From positions 707,001 through 771,000 of the forward strand of contig BRXU01000028.1 of NCBI GenBank assembly GCA_030267565.1: DNA of 64,000 bases. The letters are read 5' to 3'. Within the stretch, counting starts at the first letter, position 1; each line of letters opens with the position of its first letter. The stretch comes from Pleodorina starrii (taxonomy: Eukaryota; Chlorophyta; Chlorophyceae; Chlamydomonadales; Volvocaceae). This document shows positions 22,971 through 35,300 of the stretch, one piece after another. A program made the translations under genes and the position numbers. The notes beneath the pieces were generated by a model that was given only the letters and a program-made list of their open reading frames with translations, was not told where the DNA came from and searched no databases.

Positions 22971-24126
22971 ATGGACAAAGGTCTCCGAGTTGTGGGCTTC
23001 ACCTTTTCCAATCATGGCGAATCTACGTTGAATGCGGAGGTCTCTAACGCCAAGCTGCAAACTCAACGATCGCTTCTATCTGAGTTGCTTGCCATTCACG
23101 CGTCGGACGAAGGATTCAGCATCGCATCCGAAAGCCAGGACAGCACCGACGACGAGGACGATGAGTACGTGGAGGAGCCGACGCCAGTTGCTCGCGCGGA
23201 CACGTTCGTGCGCTCACAGCCGATCACAATACCTTGCCCAGAGTGAGTCTGGATGGGTTGCTTTGTTGTCGAGACGAATTCACCTGTGAAATGAGAAAGG
23301 TAAAAAGACAGTAAAACCGGCTTTGTGGTGTTGAAAGGACAGGGTGCGTTATGGGGCGACATCACAACCACGCTCAGGGTCCCTTTTCACCGTTCGGCAT
23401 GACCCATGTATGCGCATGCGGATATCAGTGCAGGGTCCCTAATTCAACTGCCTTTGGTTATCAATAGGCTTCGCTATGAAGATTTGTGTCGGTAGGCTAG
23501 AAAATTTTCGGCCACTGGCACGGACAGCTCAGCTCCCGCCCAGGCTCATGCCTGGGCCCCTAAGTAATTGCAAGAGCTTTATTTTATTGCCATGTACTTT
23601 TGATTCTGTTCCTGCGGAGTTCGCAAACGCCTTGGGAAGCTAACGACCCGGCAAAAATAGCAGCTGGATAATGTTCTTTCGCGTTCTATCGGCGATCGCA
23701 AGCGTGCTGCAAACACCTGGTCGTGTAAGCGCTGTGGCACTGTCTGGATAAACCCGACCACTGTTTTGACTTGTGTGCCAGCCTTTATAGTGTACCAGCG
23801 CTAATAGTAACTGCTTGCAATTTTCAGAATACCCACATGCCCGTCTTTGCCCTCATCCTGACAACTCTACCTGCAGATCCCTGGCCAGACAACGCGCGAA
23901 GGACGCCTACCGCCGTCTGGTTGATCAGCGGCGGGTCGAGCACCTCTACTACCAACAGCAGCAGCAGTTACAATACCAGGCGCAGCAGCAGCTCTTGCTC
24001 CAGCAGCAGCAGCGGCTGCGACTGCAGCAGCAACAGCTTCAGGCGGCAGCGCCCAAGCACGAAGCCGGGCAGGGGCACAACAACGTCCAGTCCCGGGGCC
24101 ACACCAGCACTGTCCCGGTCTACTGA
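22971..24126 (+). CDS. Small acidic/Gln-rich protein of unknown function
   Basis: Two exons, 22971-23242 and 23877-24126, joined in phase with donor GA|GTGAGT and acceptor CTGCAG, give 173 residues. The ATG at 22971 (ACC-ATG) is the first in frame; the reading frame extends upstream only through a TTG. The N-terminal half is mixed, then acidic (STDDEDDEYVEEP). The second exon starts with a basic helix (SLARQRAKDAYRRLVDQRR) and continues as a Gln/Leu-rich coiled coil, encoded by CAG repeats, ending HTSTVPVY. The basic helix next to a poly-Gln coiled coil suggests a nucleic-acid-binding or scaffold protein, but no domain was recognised. Codon use and splice sites support a real gene; expression is unproven. 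Confidence 0.65.
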
Positions 24127-24298
24127 ACGCCCCGCTCCTTGATATTGGGCCGTGTGGTGGGCAGTGCGATAACACAGCGGGGACTGTCGTCATAGCCTAT
24201 GCAGCCTTGCTTCTGCCATCCACGGCTTCTGCTGCCCTACCTCGACACGACTGTTCGGTAGGACACGTGACCGAGAACACTTACACGCGCGTCCGCGT

Positions 24299-24414
24299 AC
24301 GCTGCGCTACGGCCATCCCGTCGTGGGCATGGCACGACGCGCCAGATCCGACGCGCCAGATCCACGCTGCGCTACGGCCATCCCGTCGTGGGCATGGCAC
24401 GACGCGCCAGATCC
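24299..24414. repeat. 51-bp direct duplication
   Basis: Copies at 24299-24349 and 24364-24414 are identical by eye. They are separated by a partial third copy of the end motif ACGCGCCAGATCC. Confidence 0.9.
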
Positions 24415-26889
24415 AGGTTACCTACGGTCTTATTTCCGCGACTAGCGCTACCTGCTTGGCAAGTCACACAGGACCTCTTGAGCTGCAAAGCTTGGACCGA
24501 GAAACTTGACGACCTTTCGAATAGATGTGATATCCATAGGTGCACTTCTCCGTCGTAGTGTTGTTGCAATCGCCTTTTGTGGTGGCGTGCATTTGCGTGT
24601 CGCTTTGATCTCGCGCCGAGTCGCTTTTCCTTCAATGCCTAGGTAGTAGCGGCGGTGCTTGGAGGCGTCTTGAAACTGCTGGCGGCACGATACAGACCCC
24701 AGGTTGGCTGCGTGTACCGCCTGATGTACGGGGGGTTTATTGAGTTTCGGTCGTCCGCGGCACGGCCAAGGTGCGAGCTCGCGTCAGGACAGGAGATTGG
24801 AATTTCGCGGGTTGGGGGTGTCCTGGTCCGTCACGCGATAATCGTAGGCATACATGTTGCTTGCGGACGGGCGAGTGCGCAGTTGCCCATATGCAGCGTT
24901 GGCTGTCGTAATACGTTTGCTACGCATGGAGCCGGTCTTGCTTTGTTTGGGGGTTGGGGGGCTCTGCGTCCTTTGCGAATTTGGCCTGTGTCCAGTGTTG
25001 CGCAGACGGGTAGTAGGTACGATGTATGATGTGAGACAAGAAAAAGCCGGGAGCTAGTCCCGCAAGCCCGTGCATTTCCCCACAGCTGAGAGAGATGCCG
25101 GGAGAACAGACCGGCGATTGAAGTGGTGTAAGATGGACGCGGGGCAGGGCGTTGTTGTATGTCCTCCGTAGGGTTTGCCCTCCGTAGGGATAGTTGTGCT
25201 TTCCTGCTGCTGTCGTGTAGTACTTTGCTGGCTGACTTCTTGGGCCTCGCATGACTGGCGGACATTTGCCTGACGCGTCGGTTTCCGTGTGGACGTTCAG
25301 GGGGACGATGGGTTTTTTCCCGCAAGGAACGGTGATAAAATCTGTAGAGTATATGTCTTTTGCTTCTTGCACTTTGCGAGTACGAGAGATGTGTTGTCGT
25401 GCGTAATGTGCGGTGTCGTGAATGCCACGAGAGTCCCACCTGGTTTGAGGCGTCTCCCGCTACCGTGCACCCGGTCATATAGCCGGGCGTGCAACGATAC
25501 ACAAGTGTTTACGAAGTATACGGTGGTGAGTAGGACGGTGCAGAAGAAGAGGTGATTGCTGATGGGCTGTAGTAGCGTTCTGTGGGGGGGGGCCATACCA
25601 TACTACCATACCATACCATACTACCATACTAAGGAAAGGGTGGCGAGTGGGTTGCTTTTGAGGTTTGGGTGCGGAGGTGTGGTGTGCACCAGGGTAACGC
25701 AGGTTGCGTAGATTTATGCGCAGGCATGGGGGATGCAAGCGGCCGCATCGCGTGGGAGGCATCTGCCATGCGCTATCCATTGAAGGCGTGTACGTGCAGT
25801 GCGGACCGCAGATGCGGTTCTACGAATCGAGAAACGGACGCCTTGATATTGCACTGGAGAGTTGGAACGCGGCGTCAGCACCGCGTCGCACTAATACACA
25901 CTGATCTTATGGCTTTGGCTAAAAAGACGTTATCTTTGATATTCGCAGCTTGACTGATGTCCTCGTTGATGATTGTTGTCCGTCTGTGTTTGTGCGGATG
26001 TGTATCTTTCCATATCGGTAGCCCAGACCTCCGGATGATTGCTGACATACCGTTTTGTTTCGATATGGCGTCGTACTTGCTGTTCGTACTTGCCGTGCCA
26101 ACTCGCTCCAAGGGGGACGGGTGGGGTGACGCAGTGTAACTGCGTGTAAGGGTTGCCGTGCAGCTCGTGTGGTACACCACATCCCCCATCGTCTGCACCC
26201 AACCATCTTGTTGTTTCTCCTTCACTACCCACCATTGTGCCGCACATGCACACTGCGCCGAAACTTCTAACTCCCGCGCTCCGTGGTCGGCAGCGGCGTT
26301 AAATCCCGAATCTCAACTTCTCAAGCTAGCAGTCGTAGCAGCGGCGGCCCGTGTGCTCCGTTACACGTGTGGCTCGACTGGCCACGTCCACTTGAAGGCA
26401 AGATCCGAGGACCAAGTGTTACAGCGCACAACCCCCAGCCAAGCACATCCGGACATCTGTTCATCCGCCATGCCCCGCAACGCACAAGCAGCCTGCTTCC
26501 TGCTTAAACTCCTTTTCGTGGCCAAGTAGAACGCAGCGCACAACTACCGGTAACAAGACACGGCAGCAAAACGAATGCGGGTCGTGCGCAGCCGGGGCGA
26601 GCCGCAGGAGCAGCAGCCCACTCCGCAAGATCCCACAACCCGTAACCGTCCGAGTTCCAACGCGCCGCGGGAAAAAATGTTGGCTCGGCCGGACCCCGCC
26701 GGAGAAGCCGCCCGCATCGCCCCGCGTAACCCGTTCTCTCACGCACCTCCACTCGACTACTCCACCGAGTATGGCAGCCGGGCAGAACAGGCCACCGCAC
26801 ATGACAGCCCCACTTCACACGCCCGTTGTCACAACCTAGCGCCGCGAGCTCGTGCATTTCCGTCAGCGGGTGGTTCCCGTCAGCGGTTT

Positions 26890-27102
26890 AGCCGGACGGA
26901 AGGTCTAGCCGGACGGAAGGTCTAGCCGGACGGAAGGTCTAGCCGGACGGAAGGTCTAGCCGGACGGAAGGTCTAGCCGGACGGAAGGTCTAGCCGGACG
27001 GAAGGTCTAGCCGGACGGAAGGTCTAGCCGGACGGAAGGTCTAGCCGGACGGAAGGTCTAGCCGGACGGAAGGTCTAGCCGGACGGAAGGTCTAGCCGGA
27101 CG
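26890..27102. repeat. 17-bp minisatellite, 12.5 copies
   Basis: Twelve perfect head-to-tail copies of AGCCGGACGGAAGGTCT (26890-27093), plus a 9-base partial copy to 27102. The upstream flank shows a degenerate start (GGTTTAGCCGG). 17 is not a multiple of 3, so a protein-coding role is unlikely. Confidence 0.97.
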
Positions 27103-27653
27103 CGCGCCCTTACGTGCACGTGCCTGAGGGCTTCCGGCCGGGTGTGGAGGTCCGCGCCGTACCTGCACCGATCGACGCGCTCTCGGAACCTAATCTGACC
27201 CCTCTCAGCAGCACACACGCCCCCAGCGCGGCGAGGGAGGGGGCAATCGCGCTCTGCGCCTTACGGAGCTCGCAACGGTGTCACGAGCCAGCGAGCCACC
27301 CCCCCACAAACACACAGGCGTCTGTGCCGCTGCCCCCTCCGTCAGAGCGTCGGCCCCTTACGTCATCTCGTCCCGCCCTCGCCCCGCCAACCCCGGCTCT
27401 CTCTCTCATTCAAAGGTCCCCCTCCATGGGGGGGGGCCGTGCTCCCTAGCCACCAGCGGCTGCTCGCCCCGCTCCGAGGCGATGTGGGCAGCGGGCGTAG
27501 GGTCCTGCGCTGGAGAGTCCGGGAGTACCTGCCCCTGCCGGTGCTCCGGTCTACCGAGCCGCTGCCAGTCGGTGCCACGCTGAGGGGAAGCGGGCTGGCT
27601 GGGCTGAAACACGCTGAGGGTGGGGGCGCGGGCGACGGAGGGAGGCTGGCAGC

Positions 27654-28441
27654 TTACGCCGAGGGGAAGGACGCCACCGTGTTTTGGATGACGGGCTGCG
27701 CCAGGTAGGCCAGCACAATCACCACCCCCACAGCAGCCGAAACCGCGAGTACCTGCGGAGGGGCAGCCGAAGGGTGGGGGGCAGGGGGACCAGGTGTGAG
27801 CGGTGGTGCGTGTGCGTGTGCATGAGCAGGATGACGGGGACAGTAATGGCTGGGGGGCGGGTCGGTCTCCGGAAGTCCGGATCAAAGGCGCCCGGCAGAG
27901 ACACGAGCGCCAAAAGTACCGGCACTTGTCAAAGCTAGGGTGTAAAACGCAGCGATGTGGACGAGGACGAGGACGGGAACGTGTGCGATGTGGGTCGACA
28001 TGTGGGGCAATGTGTGTGGGTCAACATGTGGGTCAACATTGTGCTGCGATGACCACCAAGGTACGGCAGCCCGTCAGGCACGGTACCGCCACCGCATACC
28101 CGCCGTACGGCCACTCTCGCCGGGCGGCCCTCAAGCACGGTCAGCCTGCCAAATCTGTTTAATGAGGAAACATTCTCTATCGAGAGAGATGTGCAAGTAG
28201 GCATAACCGGCTTGGCGCGAATGGCACACCCCGCATTTAGGCTCTCCAGGTACTCGTGCCCCGGGGGCACGAGTCGTGAAACCCAAGCGCACACGTCGCG
28301 TGTCCGAGCAATGACGCATACCTTGACGAATGCATCCGCGACGCCGCTTTCCAAAACACCGCCCTTCTCAGCAGCGCGCTTCATTTCCTCAATCAGCCGC
28401 TCGTCCTCCTCCGTGGCGCGCTTGGAGTGCACGCGCTGCAT
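27654..28441 (-). CDS. Putative 72-residue tail-anchored membrane protein
   Basis: Two minus-strand exons, 28322-28441 and 27654-27752, join in phase 0 (donor AAG|GTATGC, acceptor CTCCGCAG) to give 72 residues. Residues 1-40 are charged and helical (ATEEDERLIEEMKRAAEKGG). Residues 41-72 start with a hydrophobic segment, VLAVSAAVGVVIVLAYLA, and end TVASFPSA. A short charged helix followed by one C-terminal membrane segment is the layout of tail-anchored or small organelle-membrane subunits; I do not recognise the family. The exon frame stays open upstream of the ATG at 28441, so a longer N-terminus is possible. An upstream CACG|GTAAGA donor at about 28624 suggests a 5' UTR exon. The hydrophobic exon with clean acceptor and stop is the strongest evidence. 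Confidence 0.5.
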
Positions 28442-29390
28442 ATCCGCAGGGGGCCGGGGCCGGGTGGCACATGCAGGCTCGTCAGAAAGGGCCTGGTCAG
28501 CGGTCCGAGGTCGTAACCCGCGCACCATGCACGTCTGCGAGCTTGCTGCACGGGGTGCGGTCGTCCGCAAGCACACGAAATGACACGCCAGCCTACGTGC
28601 AGGACGGGCGTGACGCGTATCTTACCGTGGATTGACGTGCTTGGTTGGCCACATGGTGAGGAAAGTGGGGTTGAGCACGCCAGTGGCTGAGACCGGCAGG
28701 CACAGGCCGGATATTTGTGGACGAACGATGGGTGAGGGTCGATGGGACTTTGCCAGCAATTGCAGCCATTTTTGGAGCTTAGGAATCTTTATGGTGATCA
28801 ATTGGAGAGAGTAGTTGGATTTCAGAATGAATCTCACCAATTAGTCCCTCATGGTTTCGGATCCAGGATGCTATCTCATGCAACAAAAATTGCAATTCAA
28901 CTCATGTTATGTTCATTACTTGCATCCGACACGTCTATAGTATTGTGCAAAATACCCGACTCTTTCCCGAGTTGCGACACTCGTGAGCCACGACCATTTA
29001 TTTACCAACAACGTCGGGCGGGCCTGTAGTAGAGCTGTGGTCACACGCTTTTTGTGGAGGGCTCAAAGCTCGTGTGTTCGGCCCGGCTCCGGTGCCGAAA
29101 GTTATGCAGCTGAGCTGCACAGTCTTGCCAGGATTCCTTGCTTTTCCCTGAAGGTGTGTCGTGTGCAACATCTTCAACGTTCTATGTTTATCGCTGCGAA
29201 CGAGCACGAGGTGGTTCCGAGTGCCGAGCAGCTCTCCGGGCCACGCGCCTTTTGTGACCCTTGTTGTCGTCCGGGACCAGGGCACCATTTCGAGCACCGC
29301 TGATCGTGCATCTTCTGAGCACGACCTTATCACGACCCTCCTCCATCCTGTGCATGCAGCACACGTCCGGGGAACTGCGCAGTGGCCGTG
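28442..29390. promoter_or_regulatory. Divergent intergenic region with AT-rich core
   Basis: This lies between the minus-strand 72-residue gene and the plus-strand CLC gene, so it should contain both promoters. The stretch around 28720-28960 is markedly AT-rich against the rest of the window. A good minus-strand splice donor (CACG|GTAAGATA, near 28624) indicates a transcribed 5' leader in the left part. Confidence 0.45.
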
Positions 29391-32300
29391 ATGGCCTTCG
29401 CTTGCGCGCCCTCTGTGGGCCTTCCTACCCTTTATCGCTCACAAAGCAACACTTTAACGGCAGCTTGCAGCACTAGCGGCAGCAGCTCGAGCTACGGTTG
29501 GCCTGCGCATTTCCAGCCGGGGCAACGCCTCAGCCGAAGGCAGTCAGCGGCTCATGTCGGAGCATTGCACCACAGCCGGAGGACGCCCGGAGCAGCCCCG
29601 GCCTCTCACGCGAACGCAGGCGTCCACAATGCCTCTAGCAGCCCAGATTACGTGCAACCCACATGCGCAGCGACGTCTGGCTGCCGCGTTGATCGGCGGG
29701 CTGGCTCAGCCGCGCAGGTGGCGCCAGTGGCCGCCGGCCGCTGCCCCACACGCAGCGTCCTTGCGCGGTCAGCGCCCATCCGCGCCACCAGTGTTTCCCC
29801 CGGCCGCGGCGGCGGCGGGAGCGTCGACGAGGACGTGGTCGGCTTGGTGGGGTCCCCTGCCGGCGGTGCCGGCGGCTCGCCCAAGCCGGTGGTCGTGGCG
29901 GCGGCCGGCGCGCGCGGCGTCGCGGAGTCGGCGCCGCCGCCATCGCCGCCGCTGACTCTGTACGAGGACCTTGAGGATGCCGTACCGTACCGCAACGGCA
30001 ACAGCAACGGCAACGGTAGCTTGGGCTCCGCCTCGCTCAGCAGCGTCGACGTGCCATTGCAGTCGTACAACTCACCCCCCGCCGCCGCCGCTGCTGCCGC
30101 TGCCGCTGCCGTCCTCCCGGACGAAGTCTGCGTGGTGGAGATCGGGCCCAACGGAGACGCCACCACGCATTGCATGCCCGTCTCCACTCTCCCCACCGTC
30201 GCCGACGTCATGCAGCCCGTGCCCGACCCCGTCGCCGCAGCGGCCGCCGCCAACGGTGCCGCCGCCGCGGCCGCCGCCGCCCTCGCTGCCGGCGCCGTGC
30301 CTCCTCCTACCCCCGCCACCGTACGGTCCATGCCCACCGTCGTCGACGCCGCCATCTCCGTGAGCCTCCGCCCCGCCGGCTTCGGCTTCCCCGACGGTGC
30401 CGGCGCGCGCATGGCCTCCGGCGGCGAGCTCGCCGCCGACGTCGGCTTCGCCGCCGCCAGCACCGACGCCGCCGACGGCAGCGGCGCGGTGCCGCGCATC
30501 GGCGGCTCCGCCGCCGCCATGGGCCCCGCCGGCGGCAGTATCGACATGGCAGATACGCCGGAGGGGCTAACAGACGTGGAGGTCTCGTCCGTGGCCCCCG
30601 TGGCGGATTGGCTCAAGGACCAGGACGATATCACCACGCTGACCTACGCGGTGCTGACGGGCGGCCTGGTGGCGACGGCGGTCTTTATCTTCGATGTGTC
30701 CATTCAGACGATTCACGACCTGCCCGACATCTTCAGCACGGGACTCGGCATCGGCGGCGGCCGCAAGACGGGTCTGGAGCTGTTCGGCACGGCGGTGCCC
30801 TTCCGGTGGGTGGGGGAGGAGGGACTTGGGAGCTGCCGCCGGCTGGGGGGCGGGGCGGGGCGGGCGGAGAGGACGGGGGCGCGGGGGCGGGGAGGACGGG
30901 TGGTCGTGGTAGGGATGTGGGTTTGGGTTCTTGAAGTGGTGGCTTACTGGGTCGTGTGTGGGAGCGGGTGCCTGGTGGTGGTGGTGGTGGTTTTGCTGCT
31001 GCTGCTGTGGCTCTAGCAGCACGAAGTGGCACGGGATGGGCTGGAGGGGGCAAAATTGGTTTCGCGGCCCTTTAGAAGACGATGCGTAGCCCTGCGGACG
31101 CGACCGCGGAAGCGCGGGCCGCCGGGATTGGCCCTGCGGCGTTTCGGCGATGTGGGTCGGCCCCATTTGGGTCGGCATAATGTGGGTCGGCCCAATTTGG
31201 GTCGGCATGATATGGGTCGGCCGTGTTTCGTCGTGTCGTGTCCTGGACTCCCCATCACGACACACGCCATCCAGCTCCCTGCCCTGCCGCCCCGTTGTCC
31301 GGTACGGTGCCCAGCTAACCGCTGTCTGCTACGCTGCAACCTCCCAGGAGTGCACCCAGTGACCTTCCGGACTTGCAAAGCAATTCAAAGCCCTGCACAC
31401 GCGCGCGCGCGCCTCCGCGTCGCTGTGTATGCGGCTGCGGCCGCGCCAAACTGCTGGCGCTCGTTCGCTCCCTCCGCTCTCCCCCTCCTTTCCCGCGCAT
31501 ACCCGCCCCGCCCCGCACCGGCCTTGTCTAACCTGCCCACCGCCGCCGCCCCGCGCCCCCCCCCCCTCGCCCCCGCCCCCGGCCTATACGCGGATAACCC
31601 CCCGCCCTCCCGCAGCTGCGTGATGCCTGTGGCTGCTGGCTTCGTGGTGGCCTGGCTCCAATCGGTCGGCTTCAGCCCCGCGCTCAAGGTCCTCACCAGG
31701 GCTATGGAGGGCGTCACAGACGACTCGGCCAAGGCCGCGCTGCCCAAGTCGTACTGGCAGGTACGACACGTACGGCAAGGCGGGAGGGCGGGGGCGGGTG
31801 ACGTGGCCCTCCGGTGACGTGGTAGGCAATGGGCGGTGGCCGGATTCCCGGGCGGCGGTTACGGCTCCGGTTGCTGCTGCTGCTGCTGCTGTTGCTGAGG
31901 GAGAGCCCGGAGGGTAGGGAAAAACAACGGCACGCGTTGGGTTGGGATTGGGGCCGAGCGCGGGTTGTGGAATCAGCAGCGTGCTGGGACGTGGGTCCTT
32001 TTTCCCTACCGCGCGGATGCCGCTGCGTCCTCGCGCGCCGCGTCCTCTTCCAGGCGCGTCCGCACTTGTTCCCGGCAAAGGCAAAGCGCAGGGCGGGACC
32101 TGGGACGGGACGGGGGAGGAAGGGACGTCTTCTGACGGTGCGGTGTTGCGCCGCCCCCGCCCCCGCCATCGCCACCGCCACCTCCACCTCCCACCCCAGG
32201 CGTTGTTGCTTCAGATACACCGAGAAATGCTGTTTGGGGGACGTTGGATTCTGGGACAGGCAAGCCCGGAAACAATTGGGTGGTGCGCGCGTGCACCCAC

Positions 32301-35300
32301 CCACCCACCTTGGCCGCCGGCCGGCGGTATCGCTGCAAACCCGACACGCCCGGGCAGGCCCGCCACGAAGGCCAGGCCCTGCTTGCTAGGCGCCCCTCAT
32401 GCATCCGCGGCCCGCTACATGCCACGCGGCCCCCACGCTCTCCCCCCGCCCCCTGGTTCCTCCGACCCCTGGTCTTCTCCCCGGCTCCGGCTCCTCGCAA
32501 GCCCGTCTCAAGCCGCCGGCCCCCGGGGCCCGGCCCCGCGCAGCACCGCCCTCAGCTCCTTCGCCCCCGGCCTTGCCCCCCCTCCCTTTCCCGACCCACC
32601 GCCGCGGTTTGGTGTTCCTTCCTTCACCCATCCTTCCCCTCCCCCCTCCCGTCCCGGCCTATATCCCCCCTCCCGTCCAGGTCGCCCGCAAGGCCATCGC
32701 CAGTGCCGTGACGCTGGGCAGCGGTGCCTCCCTGGGTCCCGAGGCCCCTAGTGTGGAGCTGGGGGCCAACACGGCGGCGGTCATTGCGCCCAAGAACCTC
32801 AGCAAGCGCCGCCAACGGATGCTCATCGCGGCAGGCGCGGCGGCAGGTGGGGGCAAGGGTGGACGTGCCGCTAGGGGGCGGGAGAGGGGCTCTGGGAGTC
32901 GGAGCTAAGGGTGGGCGGGAGGAGGCGGGGAGGGGGGCGAGGCCGCCAAGAGGGCGTGTGTGTGGGGGGGATCCGCTATATTCCGCATTGTACTGCATTA
33001 CACGTTTAACCCCCACCACACCATCCCGCACTCCGCATCTCACTCCGCCCTCCGCCCTCCGCACCCCGCAGGCGTGTCCGCCGCCTTCGACGCCCCCGTG
33101 TCGGGTGCGCTGTTCGCGGTGGAGTTTGTGCTCAAGAGCAGCCGCCTGGGTCTGGACCGCCTCTCCACCTCCACCGTGTTTGTGTCCACCTCGGTGGCGG
33201 CGGGAGTCATCGGCTTCCTGCGCGCGCAGGGACAGGCGCTGGGCATCGCGGGCGCGGGGACGCATCTGGTGAGAGGGGGGAGGTGGGAGGGGGCGGGGGT
33301 GGGGGAGGAGGTGGGAGGGGGCGGGGGTGGGGGAGGAGGTGGGAGGGAGGGGTCGCGAAGGTGTGGAAAGGATGGGGCGAGGGGTCGCGAGAGGGAGGGA
33401 GGGAGGGGCCACCATGGGCGCGGACGTGGGCGGGAGGGGCAGGGGGCTCGACGCCCGGGTGGGCCGGGGGGATGGGGCGCGCCCCCTCCTCATCAACCCC
33501 CCCCGCCCGCTGCCTGCTCGCCTCGTGGTCTTTCCGTCTGGGTTAGCACCCCTACCACTACCACCATCACCATCACCACCAGGGGAAGAACCCCAACATA
33601 CTCCACCACGCCGCACCGCACCGCACCGCCCGGGGCCTCACCCCTCGGGGCCCTCTCCGGGTCCGCGAGTCGCCCCAGATCCCCACGACCCCCACCCTGC
33701 CTTCCCCCTGCCCCCGCGTGACTCCCGACGTGACCCCGCTGTATTCCCGCAGGTCGGCCGCATCCCCTACTTCTCCATTCAGCCCAACCTGTTGGTCGAT
33801 GTGTTGCAGTTCTCGGCGCTGGGCCTGGGTGAGTGAGTGAGGCGGGTGGTGCTGGCAGCGCGGGTGCGAGTACGAGTGACGGGTGCGGGTGCGGGTGCGG
33901 GGGACCCGGAGGAGGGAAGCGGTGGGGAGGGAGGGCGGACGGCGGCGTGTGCGAGGCGCGAGGGGCGAGAGTGGCTGAAGGGCGGGTGGGTTGGGTCCGG
34001 AAGCGGCAGCACGGCCTCTCAGGCAAACATCCATCCATCCATCATCTGAGTCAGCTCCGCTGATGGCTCCTTCACCCCCCATTCACAGCTCTCATCACTC
34101 CCTCTTGCCCTCTCCCTCTTTCCCCCCCCCCCCCCATCTCCCCCCACCCCCATCTGCCCCCCCCATCTCTCCCCCAGGCTGCAGCGTGGTGGCGGTGGCC
34201 CTGTACGAGGGCGTGCGTGTGTCGGAGATTGCGCTGCGGCCGCTGCCCCGCTGGCTGTCGGCCCCCACCGCGGGTGCGCTGTGCGGCATAATCGCCTACC
34301 GCTTCCCGCAGGTACGGAGGGGGGACAGGGTGGGTGGGCGGGTGGGGGGGGTGCGGGGGGCTGCTGTTCCATCTCTGCCCTTCGACCTCGTCGCCAGCCG
34401 CTGGCCACCTGTCTCTGGGCCTGTCTTCTTATCCGGGCCAAGTCCCTCACACGAATCTCTGCTTTGCTTGCTTTGCTTACTTGCCTCTTGAGGGTGAAAA
34501 TGGATTGAGTTGGGTTGGGTGTGATCCGACCTGCGAGAGGAAGGGGCTGGGGCTGAGTTTCGCGAACTGGGTTGCTGAGTTTTGACATCTGCGCCCATCC
34601 GCTGTCCCCCCCCATCTCTCTCCGTCCATCGCCCTCCCTGGACGCAGGTCCAGTACGGCTATGTGAACCTGGAGGAGATCTTCCGCGACTCGACCGGCAT
34701 GTCGGCCGCCGATCTGACCGCGCTGCTGACCGCCAAGATCGTGGCCACGTCGGTGTGTGTGGGCGGCGGACTCGTGGGTGGCCTCTTCGCGCCGTCGCTC
34801 TTCCTGGGCGCGCTGGTGGGTTGGGGTGTGTGACTGTGTGTGTTTTGGGGGAGGGCTGGTGTGTATGGGGGAGGGGAGGGGAGGGGAGGTTGGTGAGGTG
34901 GGGAGGGGATGTGCGCGGGGCGGCCAGGGGGCCTGGCGGGGGAAGCGGGGGATGAGGGGGCGGGGAAGCGGGAAGCCCGCCGTGTGGGTTGGGGCTGGGT
35001 AGGCGGGGCGAGGAGGCAGCGGTCGGCGGGAGGAGGCGCACGCGGGTTCGTGGGAGGGGGGTGTTTGCTCTTATTCTCCCCTGCCTCTTACCTTAACCCT
35101 AAAACCCAACTCTGAAACCCTAAAATCCTAAAATCCTGCCCGCCCCTGGCCAGGTGGGTGACGTGATGGGTCACTTTGTGGCTGCGCCCTGGGGCCTGCC
35201 CGACCCCACCTCGCTGGTGGTGGTGGGCGCGGCGGCGGTGCTGGGTGCCGCCTGCCGCGCCCCCCTCACCGCCATCGCCCTCATGGTTGAGATCACCCGC

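Larger units (their letters stand above)
24127..27653. other. Gene-poor region with minisatellite
   Basis: About 3.5 kb of lower-GC sequence without a model I can defend. Open stretches at 24831-25502 (-), 25297-25596 (-), 25704-25904 (+), 25930-26253 (-) and 26575-26925 (+) lack consistent splice sites or recognisable motifs. The minus-strand phrase LKPGGTLVAFTTPH near 25430 faintly resembles a methyltransferase loop, but nothing around it supports one. A 51-bp duplication (24299-24414), a CCATA-rich run (25598-25630) and the 17-bp array (26890-27102) lie here. The region could hold decayed mobile elements. Confidence 0.4.

Noticed and set aside
24831..25502. Minus-strand open frame of 223 codons
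   Set aside because: Composition is random, no domain or splice structure is visible, and the neighbouring strand and frames are equally open.
25297..25596. Possible methyltransferase or helicase remnant (LKPGGTLVAFTTPH)
   Set aside because: Only one loop-like phrase is present; no SAM motif I, no NPPY and no helicase motif occurs within several kilobases.
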